Notes under the pieces: generated by a model | Database searches by the model: none | What the model was told of the DNA's origin: nothing | Seen by the model: only the letters and a program-made list of their open reading frames with translations | Origin: Smallanthus sonchifolius | Lineage: Eukaryota; Streptophyta; Magnoliopsida; Asterales; Asteraceae | Length of the DNA: 64,000 nt | Direction: 5' to 3' | Assembly: GCA_023525975.1 (NCBI GenBank) | Contig: JAKNSE010000030.1 | Location: 908,501-972,500, forward strand | In this document: piece by piece, positions 32,270 through 44,379 of the stretch | Layout: every line of letters begins with the position of its first letter | Numbering within the stretch: the first letter of the stretch is position 1 | Position numbers and translations under genes: made by a program

Positions 32270-33810
32270 CACCTAAAATCAGTTTCATTCAAAATCAAAA
32301 CTCAAGATTTACACAAATATTTAAAGAACAGTTGAAGCTGACTATATTTTTTTTAATAATTACACATATGCTTACGTATATGTAAACATGTTTACATATA
32401 TGTAAACGTGTGTCAACATAAATAATACAATGAGGAAAGAATAACCGAGTTACGTATACGTAGCCTAGAGAAAAAAAACTCATGTTTACATATGGGTCAA
32501 CAGAACATAAAAAAATGGGAAGAAACGAGTTACGTATGCGTACCTTATAAAATTCTCCACAAAATTGTCCAAACCTAGACTTCTTTTGAAGTTTACATTT
32601 GAAAGAGTCACTTCAATAAAGTCTCCCCACACCGTTGACTTCTTTTGACGTTTATTCTCCACATCAATGTTAATGTATTCGTGTTGCCCAGTTTTGGATG
32701 TGAAGTGGAGCCTTGCATTGGGCTAATTGGATTTGTGTCACTTGCTTTTCTCATTAATATACACCTAATACGAAGAATAAACAAGTCAAAAATCAAGTAA
32801 TAAAAAAACCGTATCAACTATCAAGTAGTCAAAAAAATAATAAATAAGTCAAAACTCAAAACATAATCAAATTTCTAGTCCCAACCATCTACCCTAACAT
32901 CTATATTTGTTGTGTTTCGACATTCTATTGATCGAGAAAGTAAGAACATTCAGAAAGTACAAAGCAATTGTTTTAATAATAGTCTTGATTCAGGTCTTTG
33001 ATATCTTTGAGTTCCAAAACAGAAATTACATAAACATATTAAGAAACAAAATTGTGTTGAATACACCATATTAAGATTCATGCCTTTAGCAATAGTATCA
33101 AATAGTTTTGGCACACACACATATCAACAGTATCAATTCCTTCTTTGTAAAAGAGAAAAAAAAACTTCAAGTTTAGATACATGTAAACATGGCTAAACAG
33201 AAACAAAAAAAGGAAGAAGAATTGAGTTACATATACGTAGCCTCCTTGAGAAGATGTATCCGACGCAGAGATGGAACAAGACAATGGAATCAAGGGAGAT
33301 GATGAAAACAGATAGGCAGCGGCGGTTGGTTTGAGGTGTGGGTGGGTCGATGCAGCGGCGGGTCAGCGGTGGCGTGGGTGGGTCGATGCAGCGGCGGGTC
33401 AGCGGCGGCGTGGGTGGGTCGATGAAGCGGTGGGTCAGCGACGGTCAGTTTTGGCGGTGGGAGAGGGATAATAAGATCTACATCGTCTTCATCGATCTTG
33501 GCGGTGGGGGAGGGGATAATAAGATCGTAAAATAATTTGGTGAAATTGAAAATTTGAAGAATATGGAATAATGGAATGGCCATTACTATCCGCAAATCGT
33601 GATCTTGAAAGTTTCAATATAATAAACCTATTTTTAAGGAAGATAATTAAGGGACTTTATTTAAAAAATTACTACCAAAAAGAGTTAGTAATAAATTTAC
33701 CTAAACGCCCTTTACAATTAATAAAATAAAAAATAAGTCTAAATTTTGTGATTGGCTAGAATTGGTTTTCTTGGTTTTCGCCTAAATATAGAGTTTTCTT
33801 TTGATCCCTC

Positions 33811-33813
<3 letters not shown>
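32034..33813. mobile_element. Inverted-repeat element D, (AT)n-flanked, non-coding
   Basis: The ends are inverted copies: GGGGAGGGTTC and AAAACCAAGAAAACCAA on the left against GATCCCTCCCC and TTGGTTTTCTTGGTTTT on the right. The interior has a CT microsatellite (about 32240-32270), several TTACGTATRCGTA palindromes (32357-32540 and near 33225), and a 36-bp minisatellite. No supported gene. Confidence 0.7.
33338..33445. repeat. 36-bp minisatellite, three units
   Basis: GC-rich units start at 33338, 33374 and 33410. They make short frames on both strands with repeated peptides, which are not considered real. Confidence 0.93.

Positions 33814-33889
<76 letters not shown>
33814..33889. repeat. 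(AT)n microsatellite, about 38 repeats
   Basis: A 76-bp AT run at the right border of element D, the longest in the window. Confidence 0.97.
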
Positions 33890-33892
<3 letters not shown>

Positions 33893-33929
33893 TACAATGA
33901 TTATTGAGTTTATAATATTAGTTTGTCTT

Positions 33930-34250
33930 TGTTGGAAAATTGATCGAGCAGTTAAGAGTAAAACACGATTATTTGTGACCAAATCACAAGATTACACCAC
34001 CTTTTATTAATAATGAAAGACAACACCAAAATACATCAACCATAGCCTCTATTTATAATTGATCAAAACTTAAAAAATAAGAAACCTTAACGGACTAAAA
34101 ATAGGAAACAAATCGTTAAACCAAGCAACTAAATAATTAAAATGAATTCTAACCCATACTATAGTGAACATAAACTTTCATATGTGAACCAAAACAACCT
34201 TCAACTTCTCGGTTCACTAATTTAGCCCCTTATCAAGATTACTTCCATCA
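33930..34250 (-). repeat. 3' LTR of the TRIM-like element
   Basis: Left direct repeat, starting TGTTGGAAAA on the plus strand; the far end is placed by the purine tract and is accurate to a few bases. Confidence 0.6.
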
Positions 34251-35045
34251 ATCTCCCCTTAATCTTGATTTTGTACCTTATAGATCTTGAATTCCAACAA
34301 GACCCGTCTTAGTCTACCGACCCATTCACGATACTAGACTTCTTACACCGACAACATGAATCATAACTTGTTATTCATGCCATCTCGACAACCTTGCTTC
34401 TTACATTTGTTGGATCAATGTGCTCAAGTAACAATATATGACAATGTTACCAATGTTGTATGAACCTAAAGAGTCACACGGCGAGCAACGACACTTGTTA
34501 TTATGGCTAGCACCGTTCGTTGTTGGATCGTTGTGGATTTCGATAGTCAAGTCCTTCACTCATTTAACAATATCAAAGGTAAGAACATTAAAGTGTTTTA
34601 ATGTTTCTTCATCTTCTCTAGTTTCTATTGTTCTTGCATCTGCAATGTTGGTGGGACAGTTTGTGTTTGATCAAAACTGGTTTTGTGGTTTTATACTTAT
34701 GCTGCTAAACTTTGATCTTTTTAAAATTTTACCATAAAGTCCCAACGACTTCTTCTCGAGCCCATTAGTTATGATCATCATCATGATAATCACAATCATG
34801 ATTTGCATCTTTCCTTCCTGTTTCTTGCATGTGATTTGACCACACTGATTTGTTCTCCCTACTGCCTTTGATCTCATTCCCATTTTCCTTGCCTCTTGAT
34901 TGCTTCACATAACCGGCCTCCATAACCACTTATCAGATTGAGCACACACAATGACAACTAGGTTTGTCATTCAACTCCGGGACACGACTCTTTCTTCTTT
35001 ATTCTATTGATTGAATACCATACCACACAGTTCTTGATCGTCTCA

Positions 35046-35056
35046 CTCGGATACCA
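35046..35056 (-). promoter_or_regulatory. Primer-site-like sequence of the TRIM-like element
   Basis: Reads TGGTATCCGAG on the minus strand, close to the initiator tRNA-Met complement TGGTATCAGAG with one change. Confidence 0.55.
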
Positions 35057-35058
35057 AT

Positions 35059-35390
35059 TGTTGAAAAACTGGTCGAGCAACACCCAGTAAAACATGATTA
35101 TTTGTAATCCAATCACAAGATCACGACACGTTTATTAATAATGAAAGACCACACCAAAATACATCAACCCTAACCTCTATGTATGCTAGACCCAAACTTG
35201 TAAAACAAAAAACCTTAACCGTCTCAAAATAGGAATTAAAACAAATCGTTAAATCAAAAAACTAAATAATTAAACTAATTCTTGACCAATACTCTAATAA
35301 ACATAAACTTTTCCATGTGAATCAAAACAACCTTCAACTTTCTCGATCCACTAATTTAGAATCCAGCCCCTTATCAAGACTACTTCCATA
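35059..35390 (-). repeat. 5' LTR of the TRIM-like element
   Basis: Right direct repeat, starting TGTTGAAAAA on the plus strand. Confidence 0.6.
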
Positions 35391-36140
35391 AGTCCACAAT
35401 AATAATCTTTTATCTTGAAGAAATTTTGCAACAAACCATGATCACAAACATTCTAACGAAAACCAAATTTTGATAACATATTTGACCAAAAGTGACCTAA
35501 TTACAAAGTTATTGTATATTCTACTTACTCTCATATACCAATGTCGGCGTCCAATGAGTTTTTTTTTTGTTCTTCTTCTTATATGCATCCTTCAATTTTC
35601 ACATTTCTAAATAATACCGCTTAATATTCTAAAAATTCAAATATACCTGTAGTGAAAGTATTTTTTGTGTTTAATATTTTTTCTTGGCGTCCCGGTATAA
35701 ATTTTGTTAATACAAGTGTCTACCACAACTCCCCCTCAACTTTGTAAAATGTCAGAATTAGGTGTTTTTCCCCACCGCCACGCCACATGTCACATATCTG
35801 TTGGACCATAATTTTTTTTGGGTTTTTTTTTACATTTTTTTATTGGACTAACCGATTCGCCGTAACTTCATACATTTATTTTATGTACTTAATCACGTAT
35901 CTTTTTTGTGCTTAACCACGTTATTGTCACTGTATCAACCGTTTAGGGTCCGCTTCCCGCCGCAGAGCGCGGGGTGCTAATGTCACCATAATTAACGACA
36001 TTAATGTCACAGCTGCAACACGTGTAGCGAGATTCACAAACGCGTGGACTTAACTATGTACTTAACCACGTTAATTTCACTATACGACCCTGCCGCAACG
36101 CGCGGGTCATAACTTCTAGTTTATCTCATTTATCTAAATG
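35391..36140. other. Non-coding stretch with a Helitron-like 3' end
   Basis: AT-rich, no frame of note. Near its right side CCGCAACGCGCGGGT (about 36093-36107) forms a GC-rich hairpin and is followed after about eight bases by CTAG and a T (36116-36120). That matches the usual Helitron 3' end (hairpin, then CTRR, inserted before T). A related GC-rich block lies near 35955. The 5' end was not found. Confidence 0.4.
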
Positions 36141-36145
36141 TTTTG

Positions 36146-38433
36146 TGTAAGGCCCCAAACCAGACATCCTACAGTTGGTTCTCATAACGGGTTATTCTCT
36201 TAAAAATACTCATTTAGATATATTAAACTACAGCGGAAGTATTTCTAAAAACATTAATTGCTATTTAATGTCATCAAGTTACCTCACGAATGCTTGCACA
36301 CCAATCCGAGTAGCACCGCTCCCAAGCCAAGATATGTCAACGCAACGCTTACCTGCAAAACAATCTATCGCACACACAAAGTCAGCTACGCTAAGTGAGT
36401 TCTAATGGTTTAGTTTAATTAAAAGCCAACTCATCTCAAAAGTTATTTGAACTTTACTCAGGACCCACGGTCCTTATAAAATAGCTCCATAATTCATTAA
36501 CCACTAGATAACCCCTGTTATCACCCGATATACCATAATAACTCATTACCCATGACTCATCCCATAATAATAATAATCCCGCAGTCTCATCGACATAGGT
36601 CGAACATACTACACTAATAACTCATACCTCAAGTACACGTATTAACTCGACACTTAGTTAACACAACAAATCCCTAGACATCAACTTACTCAGCATTGAC
36701 CAAGGCTCTTATAAATCAACTGACATAATAGTTGTAAGCACCATATCACAATCCTGACACAACGGTCAATCTACTCGACTCACCACAATAATACTATCTC
36801 ATGCCCAATAGATATAACTCAACGCTTGTATGCAATTTAACACAAATATATAAGCACACAAACACATACCTCTTCGCTGCACCCTCATCAGGGCGTTCGA
36901 CACACCCCGACCTCATCAATATCCTGTTGGACATCGTCACCTTTGGTGACCTCCCGAAGGACATAGTCCTCCATAATCCCGTTTGTTGTGTCATAATGAC
37001 AACAATGCAAACACAATACCCGCCGTGTCACAAGGACAACGACACAATGCACACAACACACGTTTAATCACATAACATTATACTCTATATACATGACTCA
37101 TTAACTGCACCTGCACTTCACACTAAGCACTAGGATAAGATATCCTACACGTATTCATAAGCGTTTAGCTTATATCCCGACTCACCTCGACTAACTCATA
37201 ACACAATACACGGCTAATATAGCAACACACATACATATACTATATCTCATTATTTAAGCACATACCACATACTTGCACACTCTGTGACACCTCCTAGTCG
37301 TACCCGTATGACCCGTAACTATAATCCTGACTCATCCCTGTTAGGTCACTATACGACCCGTGACCATACACCCACTTTTAACCTACACGTATTAAGGTTA
37401 ACATCTAGTCCCTTAACCCATATTTAAATAATAAACTTCGTAAACTCATCGGGTTAGACCCCGAAGCTCGATACACAATTAATGTAATAAAACACGTCTT
37501 GACAGTATGTACGATAGTCCAAACGTTAAAAACATTTAAAAGTGGGGATTAGAAACTCACTGCTTATGCTGAGCCTTAGTCCTTACTCCGCAACTCGTTC
37601 TCTTGTCTGAAGCCGAACCTGTCAAACATTCGATCCCGTGATCAGAACACGTCCTAAACATACGTCGAGTGACGTATGAGGTAAAATAAATAAATCTCAA
37701 CGCTTGGTCTCATCTACTTGGCACATCGTTTCACCAAACCCTAGGCTTCACGTGTTTATGTAACATATAGATCCTGATCGGTTTAGGATTCGTGTATCCG
37801 AACCCTAATTTCCATGCACACACGTACACGCACTCATGCAAACCCTGCCCCAAGAAACACGCATGCGCAAGCCGGGTTCTCCCTACGTACGCATGTCATG
37901 CAAGGAAAACACTAACCGAGTTTTACCCGGCTAGCACCACCCTCTCCGGCTTCGTGCCCAGCCCCGCACACCACCATTCACTACCGCCACCTTCCGTCAC
38001 CATCGATGTGTCCACCCTTAGCCGGTTCCATCATTCCCGGCCATTCCCAAGACCACCATCTCTGTTGTCGTGCCACTATCGCCACCACCAGCCGTTGTCG
38101 GCTCTCGTCACGCTTCCACAGCCACCAGACCACCACGGTCCCCGTCGCCATATCCCTCTCTCTCTCTTCTCGGAAACCCGCCAAATGCGCAGGCCGGCCG
38201 CCATGCTGCACCCTTAGACACCAATACTGTTCACATCCACTCGCACTAAACCATCCTCCCGTGGAACGGCCTAAACCGGCCTCCAGTTCCTCCGCCGTGC
38301 CTTCTCTTCCGACCACTAAGAGTAATAAAACTAAACCCTAACCGGGTTTTACATGCCCCTTGCCACAAAAAAAAAAAGATTTGGGTCGCCCATCACCCGC
38401 TACATTAGTTTTACGGATTTCTAGGATGTTACA
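36146..38433 (-). mobile_element. 3' LTR of the LARD-like element
   Basis: 2288 bp. It lacks about 330 bp present in the other LTR (43893-44222 region); the junction lies at CATGC, which occurs at both borders of the extra segment. It has about 55 bp near 37650-37700 that the other LTR lacks. Confidence 0.88.
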
Positions 38434-38450
38434 AGTCTACCCCCTTAAAA
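38434..38450 (-). promoter_or_regulatory. Polypurine tract of the LARD-like element
   Basis: TTTTAAGGGGGTAGACT on the minus strand, directly before the 3' LTR, preceded by a GAGGACGAATCC-type motif common just upstream of the 3' LTR in Tekay elements. Confidence 0.8.
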
Positions 38451-40697
38451 GAGGATTCGTCCTCGAATCCTGCATCGGTACAAACCAGCACGACTCTCCC
38501 TTTACATTCTTAATTGTGCACCAAAACCCTTAGGTGCCATGCATTCACCTTTGCTCTTACCGAATCCGTTATTTTGCCTTGCAACCCGACCACCACCCTT
38601 GGTGTTCAGAGACGTTTGTCCTGTTACCCGCTTTCAACTTTGGGATTTGTAGGTTTCACCTACTCATTCCATTATTTCTCGTCCCTTAGCCAAACGACTG
38701 CATCTGCCATTATTGCCATACCAGCTCACGGTACAGTTGCCTTAGTCTCTCGTACAACCCTAATGAACTCGCCATTCCGACGATCATCCTCCCAAGTAGG
38801 TTCTTAACTTTCATGGATGGATTCATTCGCCGTCCTTCTAAAGTGAAGTCGTCGTTCTTCTCGCCTCATACCTTGATCACCGTCCTGCGATAATTTTTCA
38901 AACTCTAGCCCATTGCCCTACCCATAAGGGCATCACTAATGTCTTTCTTCGATGATCTTAAGGAGCTCGTGCAAAGCTACCCTGGTCTCCACTAAATTTC
39001 TTTATCGCATCATCTCTTTACTTCATTATCACGCATCCAATACGTCCCGTAAGTACGTACACACCCAACGCTAGGGTCATTTTCATTAGCTCTCGATGTT
39101 TCTCACAGCTCATATGCCTTTGTCGTGTCCGTTTCGATCATCTAAACCCTTGCTTTCCTTAAATGCTCCACGGGAGCTCGTATTAAGCTGGTCTTGGATT
39201 TACCAGCGTAGGCATATTCTTCTTAGTCACTTACGTGCAATCTTGCACTTGCCGTTTCCTGAGTTTCACCTTTCTCTATGTTGCTCCACCGTTACCATGC
39301 GATCCCGACCGCATCTCATTTATCATGTACGAACATGAAGTCCGTCTGCTCACAAGCCTCAGCTATTCATCGCCTCATCCGGGGAAAGCATCCCTATTCA
39401 TATGGTTTCTCACCTCGACTGAATTCTTCATATAGAACGTGTTCCCTGAAGGTCCTTCGTCACCTTGTTAACTCCGTGCTGAAATCTTCAGCGTCATCAC
39501 CTTGATCTCATCATAAGCATTCTGGTCAAGCGTCCACGTAAACGCTTTCATAATCTATTCTCACTACTCCGCCCATTGGCTTCGTGCTCTGAATTCCCGA
39601 GATATAAGCATAGGCATCTCATAAGAGCACCTCACTGGTCGCCTAGAAAGACATCAAAACTCCTTGCATCACCTCGACGTATCAGCGTCGAGAAAGTCGT
39701 CAAGATAGAAATATCATACTTGAGCACACTAACCATCCGTCCTATGCATGACTAAGCGTGTACTACAAGGACACACCGACACACATAACTACAGAACCAC
39801 ATTGTTCTACACATGTACTAGTAACTCAACCTTCTAACTCGCACAAAGTGCATATACACAACTAGCTAAATCTGGGTAAATCTATTCGCATACAATATGA
39901 CCTTGTCATTTATAGACACACAAGTATATCATGTTGTCCGGCCCAAAGGCACAAGCAACACGATCTCCCGCCTGACTGTCGTCAGACATAATAACCTGTT
40001 GAAGAATATCAACACCATACCAAGCTTACACTTGGTCTCCCGCCTGACTAATGCCAGACACAATATCAAGCTTACGCTTGATCTCCCGCCACGACTATTA
40101 AGTATGTGACACAAATAACTCATACTTATAAGCAACTCAATTAACTACATACAAGTTTATTCACAAAACACTTTCATGTCCTTAAGCACCAAAACATTTA
40201 CCGCGCGACGATCTATGCCTTAGGATATAAAGACTTTTATTATCATAGTAAGGCTAAACACATCCTCCTTACACTTCATACATCACCTAAGCATAACACG
40301 TAGGTGACACTATCTTAAGACCATAGACGCACACAATTAATCAAAACTCAGGCCTACACAGGTCTACTCATATAGTCAAATCAACCAAGCTCTAGCATCA
40401 TATAAAAGATTACATTCAGGTGTGAACTCATGTTGTTCAAAGGTAATCACATAATTAACGCTGCACCACCAATAGACAGATATCACGCATACAACTATCA
40501 TTTATCATATCCAAATCTTCTCGCAGTATAGCTCGCACTCAATGTCAAAATCAAATAGTCAATATTGGAAATAATCATCAAACCACGTAAACGTCTAATC
40601 ACTCAAAATGTTAAATCACCCCACAATCTCTCGTGACAACCGTCACATCCAAAATTCATCTAGAAGTTCAACGTCTCAAACAACGCTCGGAAGATTA
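38451..40697. other. Interior of the LARD-like element, non-coding
   Basis: No long frame on either strand. Short frames such as 38514-38807 and 39096-39338 have no recognisable domain. 39960-40090 has repeats of CTCCCGCC(T)GACT and two hairpins. Confidence 0.6.
40020..40081. repeat. Two related hairpins with a paired change
   Basis: CCAAGCTTACACTTGG (40020-40035) and TCAAGCTTACGCTTGA (40066-40081): the outer C-G pair of the first is a T-A pair in the second. Confidence 0.8.
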
Positions 40698-41081
40698 CTA
40701 CGGGACCACATTAGGTGTATCTGCTGTGTCCTCCTCTGGTTCCTCCTCATCGGATCCCGGGTCATTAGTCGGTTCCTCTCTAGATAGAGCTCCCTTAGCT
40801 GTAGTAAGTGGTTGATCTCTAAACCATGCAGGTCCACATCCTGGAGGGAAATCGCGTACTGCCGACATGGCCCTCCTTTTCCATCCTGTCACTCCGGTCT
40901 CAGCACCACGCGGGACGCTGCCATCCTCGGCTCTAGTCACACTTGACGCGGGAAGCGCCAACACCACTTCTATGTCATTGTCCGTCTTGTCTACAGCAGC
41001 CGCCTGTTTGTTCTGACGATCTGCTCTTCCCCCAGCCGGAGTTCCCCGTCTGACAGATTTGGTACGCTTCGTCTTAGCCAT
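40698..41081 (-). CDS. Small ORF of unknown function in the gag position (127 aa)
   Basis: I do not recognise this frame. It starts about 645 bases after the primer site, where gag would begin. The product has a very basic start (MAKTKRTKSVRRG), a central part with PPGCGPAWF, and an acidic C-terminus (DPGSDEEEPEED). It has no zinc knuckle or capsid domain. It may be a remnant or a reduced gag of a non-autonomous element, or chance. Its GC content is higher than the AT-rich surroundings. Confidence 0.3.
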   Translation of the reverse strand: MAKTKRTKSVRRGTPAGGRADRQNKQAAAVDKTDNDIEVVLALPASSVTRAEDGSVPRGAETGVTGWKRRAMSAVRDFPPGCGPAWFRDQPLTTAKGALSREEPTNDPGSDEEEPEEDTADTPNVVP

Positions 41082-41725
41082 CAGTACCTACACAAGATAG
41101 AACATTGGAGTGATTACTATGGGCGTTAAATTCAGAATATGAGAGTAATCATAGACTGCCAAATCACGGTGATCAAATGCAATTTGGTGGTTCACATTAC
41201 TGCTCGGATTCTAAACCTTCCCCATCAAATTCACACCAGCTTTCTATCTTTCACACACCCTGGATGCACATGCATTCAACACAACTCACATAGCTCCACA
41301 CAATAATCTAGCAAGTCACCATTTTATCACAGTTTCACACCATTCAAGGTTACACACAAAATTACTAAATCATATCGACACACCAAACTATCTCACATAG
41401 TTACAATTAATGTTATTCCACATTACTCAACTCATACTATAGTCTCATTTAATCACACCACACAACTTCAAGTAGTTCTACATAATACTACTACACATAT
41501 CCCACTACATGATCCCACACGGAACCATAAATCATTTACTCACATCGATTACTTTACCTAGTGTAACACCACACAAATGGTAAATAATAATTACTGCTCA
41601 AATCGAAAAACGTACCTCTTGGCTCGCGGTTACTCGTGGTGGCATTCGTTTCACCCTTGTCCCATTTTCAGTTTAAGTTAAGGCATTTTATTTATTTAAA
41701 AACACCAGTTTTCTCTTAAACCACG

Positions 41726-41737
41726 GCTCTGATACCA
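41726..41737 (-). promoter_or_regulatory. Primer binding site, initiator tRNA-Met type (LARD-like)
   Basis: TGGTATCAGAGC on the minus strand, three bases from the LTR. Confidence 0.9.
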
Positions 41738-41740
41738 ACT

Positions 41741-44296
41741 TGTAAGGCCCCAAACCAGGAACCCTACAGTTGGTTCTCATAACGGGTTATTCCCTTGAAA
41801 ATACTCATTTAGATATATTAAACTACAGCGGAAGTCTTTCTAAAAACATTAATTGCTATTTAATATCATCAAGTTACCTCACGAATGCTTGCACAGCAAT
41901 CCGAGTAGCACTGCTCCCAAGCCAAGATATGTCAACGCAACGCTTACCTGCAAAACAATCTATCGCACACACAAAGTCAGCTACGCTGAGTGAGTTCTAA
42001 TGGTTTAGTTTAATTAAAAGCCAACTCATCTCAAAAGTTATTTGAACTTTACTCAGGATCCACAGTCGTTATAAAATAGCTCCACAATTCACTAACCATT
42101 AGATAACCCCTATTATCACCCGATATCCCATAATAACTCATTACCCATGACTCATCCCATAATAATAATAATCCCACAGTCTCATCGACATAGGTCGAAC
42201 ATACTACACTAATAACTCATACCTCAAGTACACGTATTAACTCGACACTTAGTTAACACAACGAATCCCTAGACATCAACTTACTCAGCCTTGACCAAAG
42301 CTCTTACAAATCAACTGACATAATAGTTGTAAGCACCACATCACAATCCTGACACAATGGTCAATCTACTCGACTCACCATAATAATACTATCTCATGCA
42401 CAATAGATATAACTCAACGCTTGTATGCAATTTAACACCAATATATAAGCACACAAACACATACCTCTTCGCTGCACCTTCTTCAGGGCGTTCGACACAC
42501 CCCGAGCTCATCACTGTCCTGTTGGACATCGTCACCTTAGGTGACGTCCCGAAGGAAATAGTCCTCCACAATCCCGTTTGCTGTGTAATAATGACAACAA
42601 TGCAAACACAATACCCGCCGTGTCACAAGGACAACGACACAATGCACACAACACACGTTTAATCACATAACATTATACTCTATATACATGACTTATTAAC
42701 TGCACCTGCACTTCACACTTAGCACTAGGATAAGATATCCTACACGTATTCATAAGCGTTTAGCTTATATCCCGATTCACATCGACTAACTCATAACACA
42801 ATACACGGCTAATATAGCAACACACATACAAATACTATATCTCATTATTTAAGCACATACCACGTACATGCACACCCTGTGACACCTCCTAGTCGTACCC
42901 GTACGACCCGTGACTACAATCCTGACTCATCCCTGTTAGGTCACTATACGACCCGTGACCATACACCCACTTTTAACCTACACGTATTAAAGTTAACATC
43001 TAGTCCCTTAACCTATATTTAAATAATTAACTTCGTAAACTCATCGGGTTAGACCCCGAAGCTCGATACACAATTAATGTAATAAAACACGTCTTGAGAG
43101 TATGTACGATAGCCCCAAACATTAAAAACATTTAAAAATGGGGATTAGAAACTCACTGCTTATGCTGAGCCTTAGTTCTTACTCCGCAACTCGTTCTCTT
43201 GTCTGAAGCCGAACTTGTCAAACATTCGATCCCGTGATCAGATGACGCTTGGTCTCATCTGCTCGGCACATCGTTTCACCAAACCCTAGGCTTCACGTGT
43301 TTATGTAACATATAGATCCCGATCAGTTTAGGATTCATGCACCCGAACCCTAATTTCCATGCACACACGTACACGCACTCATGCAAACCCTGCCCCAAAA
43401 AACACGCGTGCGCGAGCCGGGTTCTCCCTACGTACGCATGTCATGCAAGGAAAACACTAACCGAGTTTTACCCGGCTAGCACCACCCTCTCCGGCTTCGT
43501 ACCCAGCCCCGCACACCACCATTCACTACCGCCACCTTCCGTCACCATCGATGTGTCCACCCATAGCCGGTTCCATCATTCCCGGCCATTCCCAAGACCA
43601 CCATCTTTGTTTCCGTGCCACTATCGCCACCACCAACCGTTGTCGGCTCTCATCACGCCTCCATAGCCACCGGACCACCACGGTCCCCGTCGCCATCTCC
43701 CTCTCTCTCTCTTCTCGAAAACCCGCCAATGCGCAGGCCGGCCGCCATGCTTCACCCTTAGACACCAATACTGTTGACAGCCACTCGCACCAAACCATCC
43801 TCCCATGGAACGGCCTAAACCGGCCTCCAGTTCCTCCGCCGTGCCTTCTCTTCCGACCACTAAGAGTAACAAAACTAAACCCTCACCGGGTTTTACATGC
43901 TAAACGAAAACAGGAAACAAAGAACGAGGATCGAGGTTTACCTTACACGCAATGGAGTCTTTCTACCGCTCGTTGGCGCCGTAGGACCACCGCTAAACCA
44001 CTCCTTGCTCGGCCTCTCTTTCCCTGCGTCTCTCTTGGTGCCGTCGAGTACCCCCCCCAGGCCGAATGGCCTAGGGTTTTCCCTTAAATTCTTATTTAAA
44101 TTTCCAGGTTTACATCCGGGTCCCTGCGATTCTGCTAACACGCATTTTGATCTCAAACTGTGCTTTAATAGGTTAAACGGTTCGCCTATAGGAGTTAAAC
44201 GCTCCTTTAGTGGAAATCCATGCCCCTTGCCACAAAAAAAAGATTTGGTCGCCCATCACCCGCTACATTAGTTTTACGGATTTCCGGGATGTTACA
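41741..44296 (-). mobile_element. 5' LTR of the LARD-like element
   Basis: 2556 bp, the fuller copy, with the segment missing from the other LTR. Frames inside (for example 43551-44087) are LTR sequence, seen also in the other copy, and show no domain. Confidence 0.88.
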
Positions 44297-44363
44297 TTTT
44301 GGTTGCATGTTCTTTTTTTTTTTGTTTCAACCATGCAGTATGGAAATGAGAATACATTATTAG

Positions 44364-44379
44364 ATTCGAATCAAGGAAG
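44364..44379. repeat. Target duplication of the SINE-like element, left copy
   Basis: ATTCGAATCAAGGAAG, identical to 44713-44728. Confidence 0.93.

Larger units (their letters stand above)
33930..35390 (-). mobile_element. Small LTR element without coding frame (TRIM-like), minus strand
   Basis: Two direct repeats of about 320-330 bp (33930-34250 and 35059-35390) share TTATTAATAATGAAAGAC, CACCAAAATACATCAACC and CCCCTTATCAAGA, with many differences, so the copy is old. On the minus strand a primer-site-like TGGTATCCGAG (35046-35056) follows the right LTR by two bases, and a purine tract (complement of 34250-34260) precedes the left one. The 0.8-kb interior has no gag or pol. The target duplication is unclear. 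It could also be a deleted Copia element. Confidence 0.65.
36146..44296 (-). mobile_element. Large LTR element lacking pol (LARD-like), minus strand
   Basis: The LTRs are 36146-38433 and 41741-44296, starting TGTAAGGCCCC and ending GATGTTACA, with the perfect target duplication TTTTG (36141-36145 and 44297-44301). On the minus strand the primer site TGGTATCAGAGC (41737-41726) follows the right LTR, and a purine tract (38450-38434) precedes the left LTR. The 3.3-kb interior has no gag, protease, RT or integrase that I can recognise. Its 3' end resembles Tekay elements, so it may be a non-autonomous relative mobilised by them. Confidence 0.88.

Noticed and set aside
33338..33535. Gly/Arg repeat protein
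   Set aside because: A by-product of the 36-bp minisatellite, open on both strands.
34438..34737. 99-codon frame inside the TRIM-like element as a host gene fragment
   Set aside because: No recognisable domain and opposite to the element's direction; may be chance.
37792..38217. 141-codon frame and its counterpart at 43337-43666
   Set aside because: LTR sequence present in both LARD-like LTRs with different lengths and no domain.
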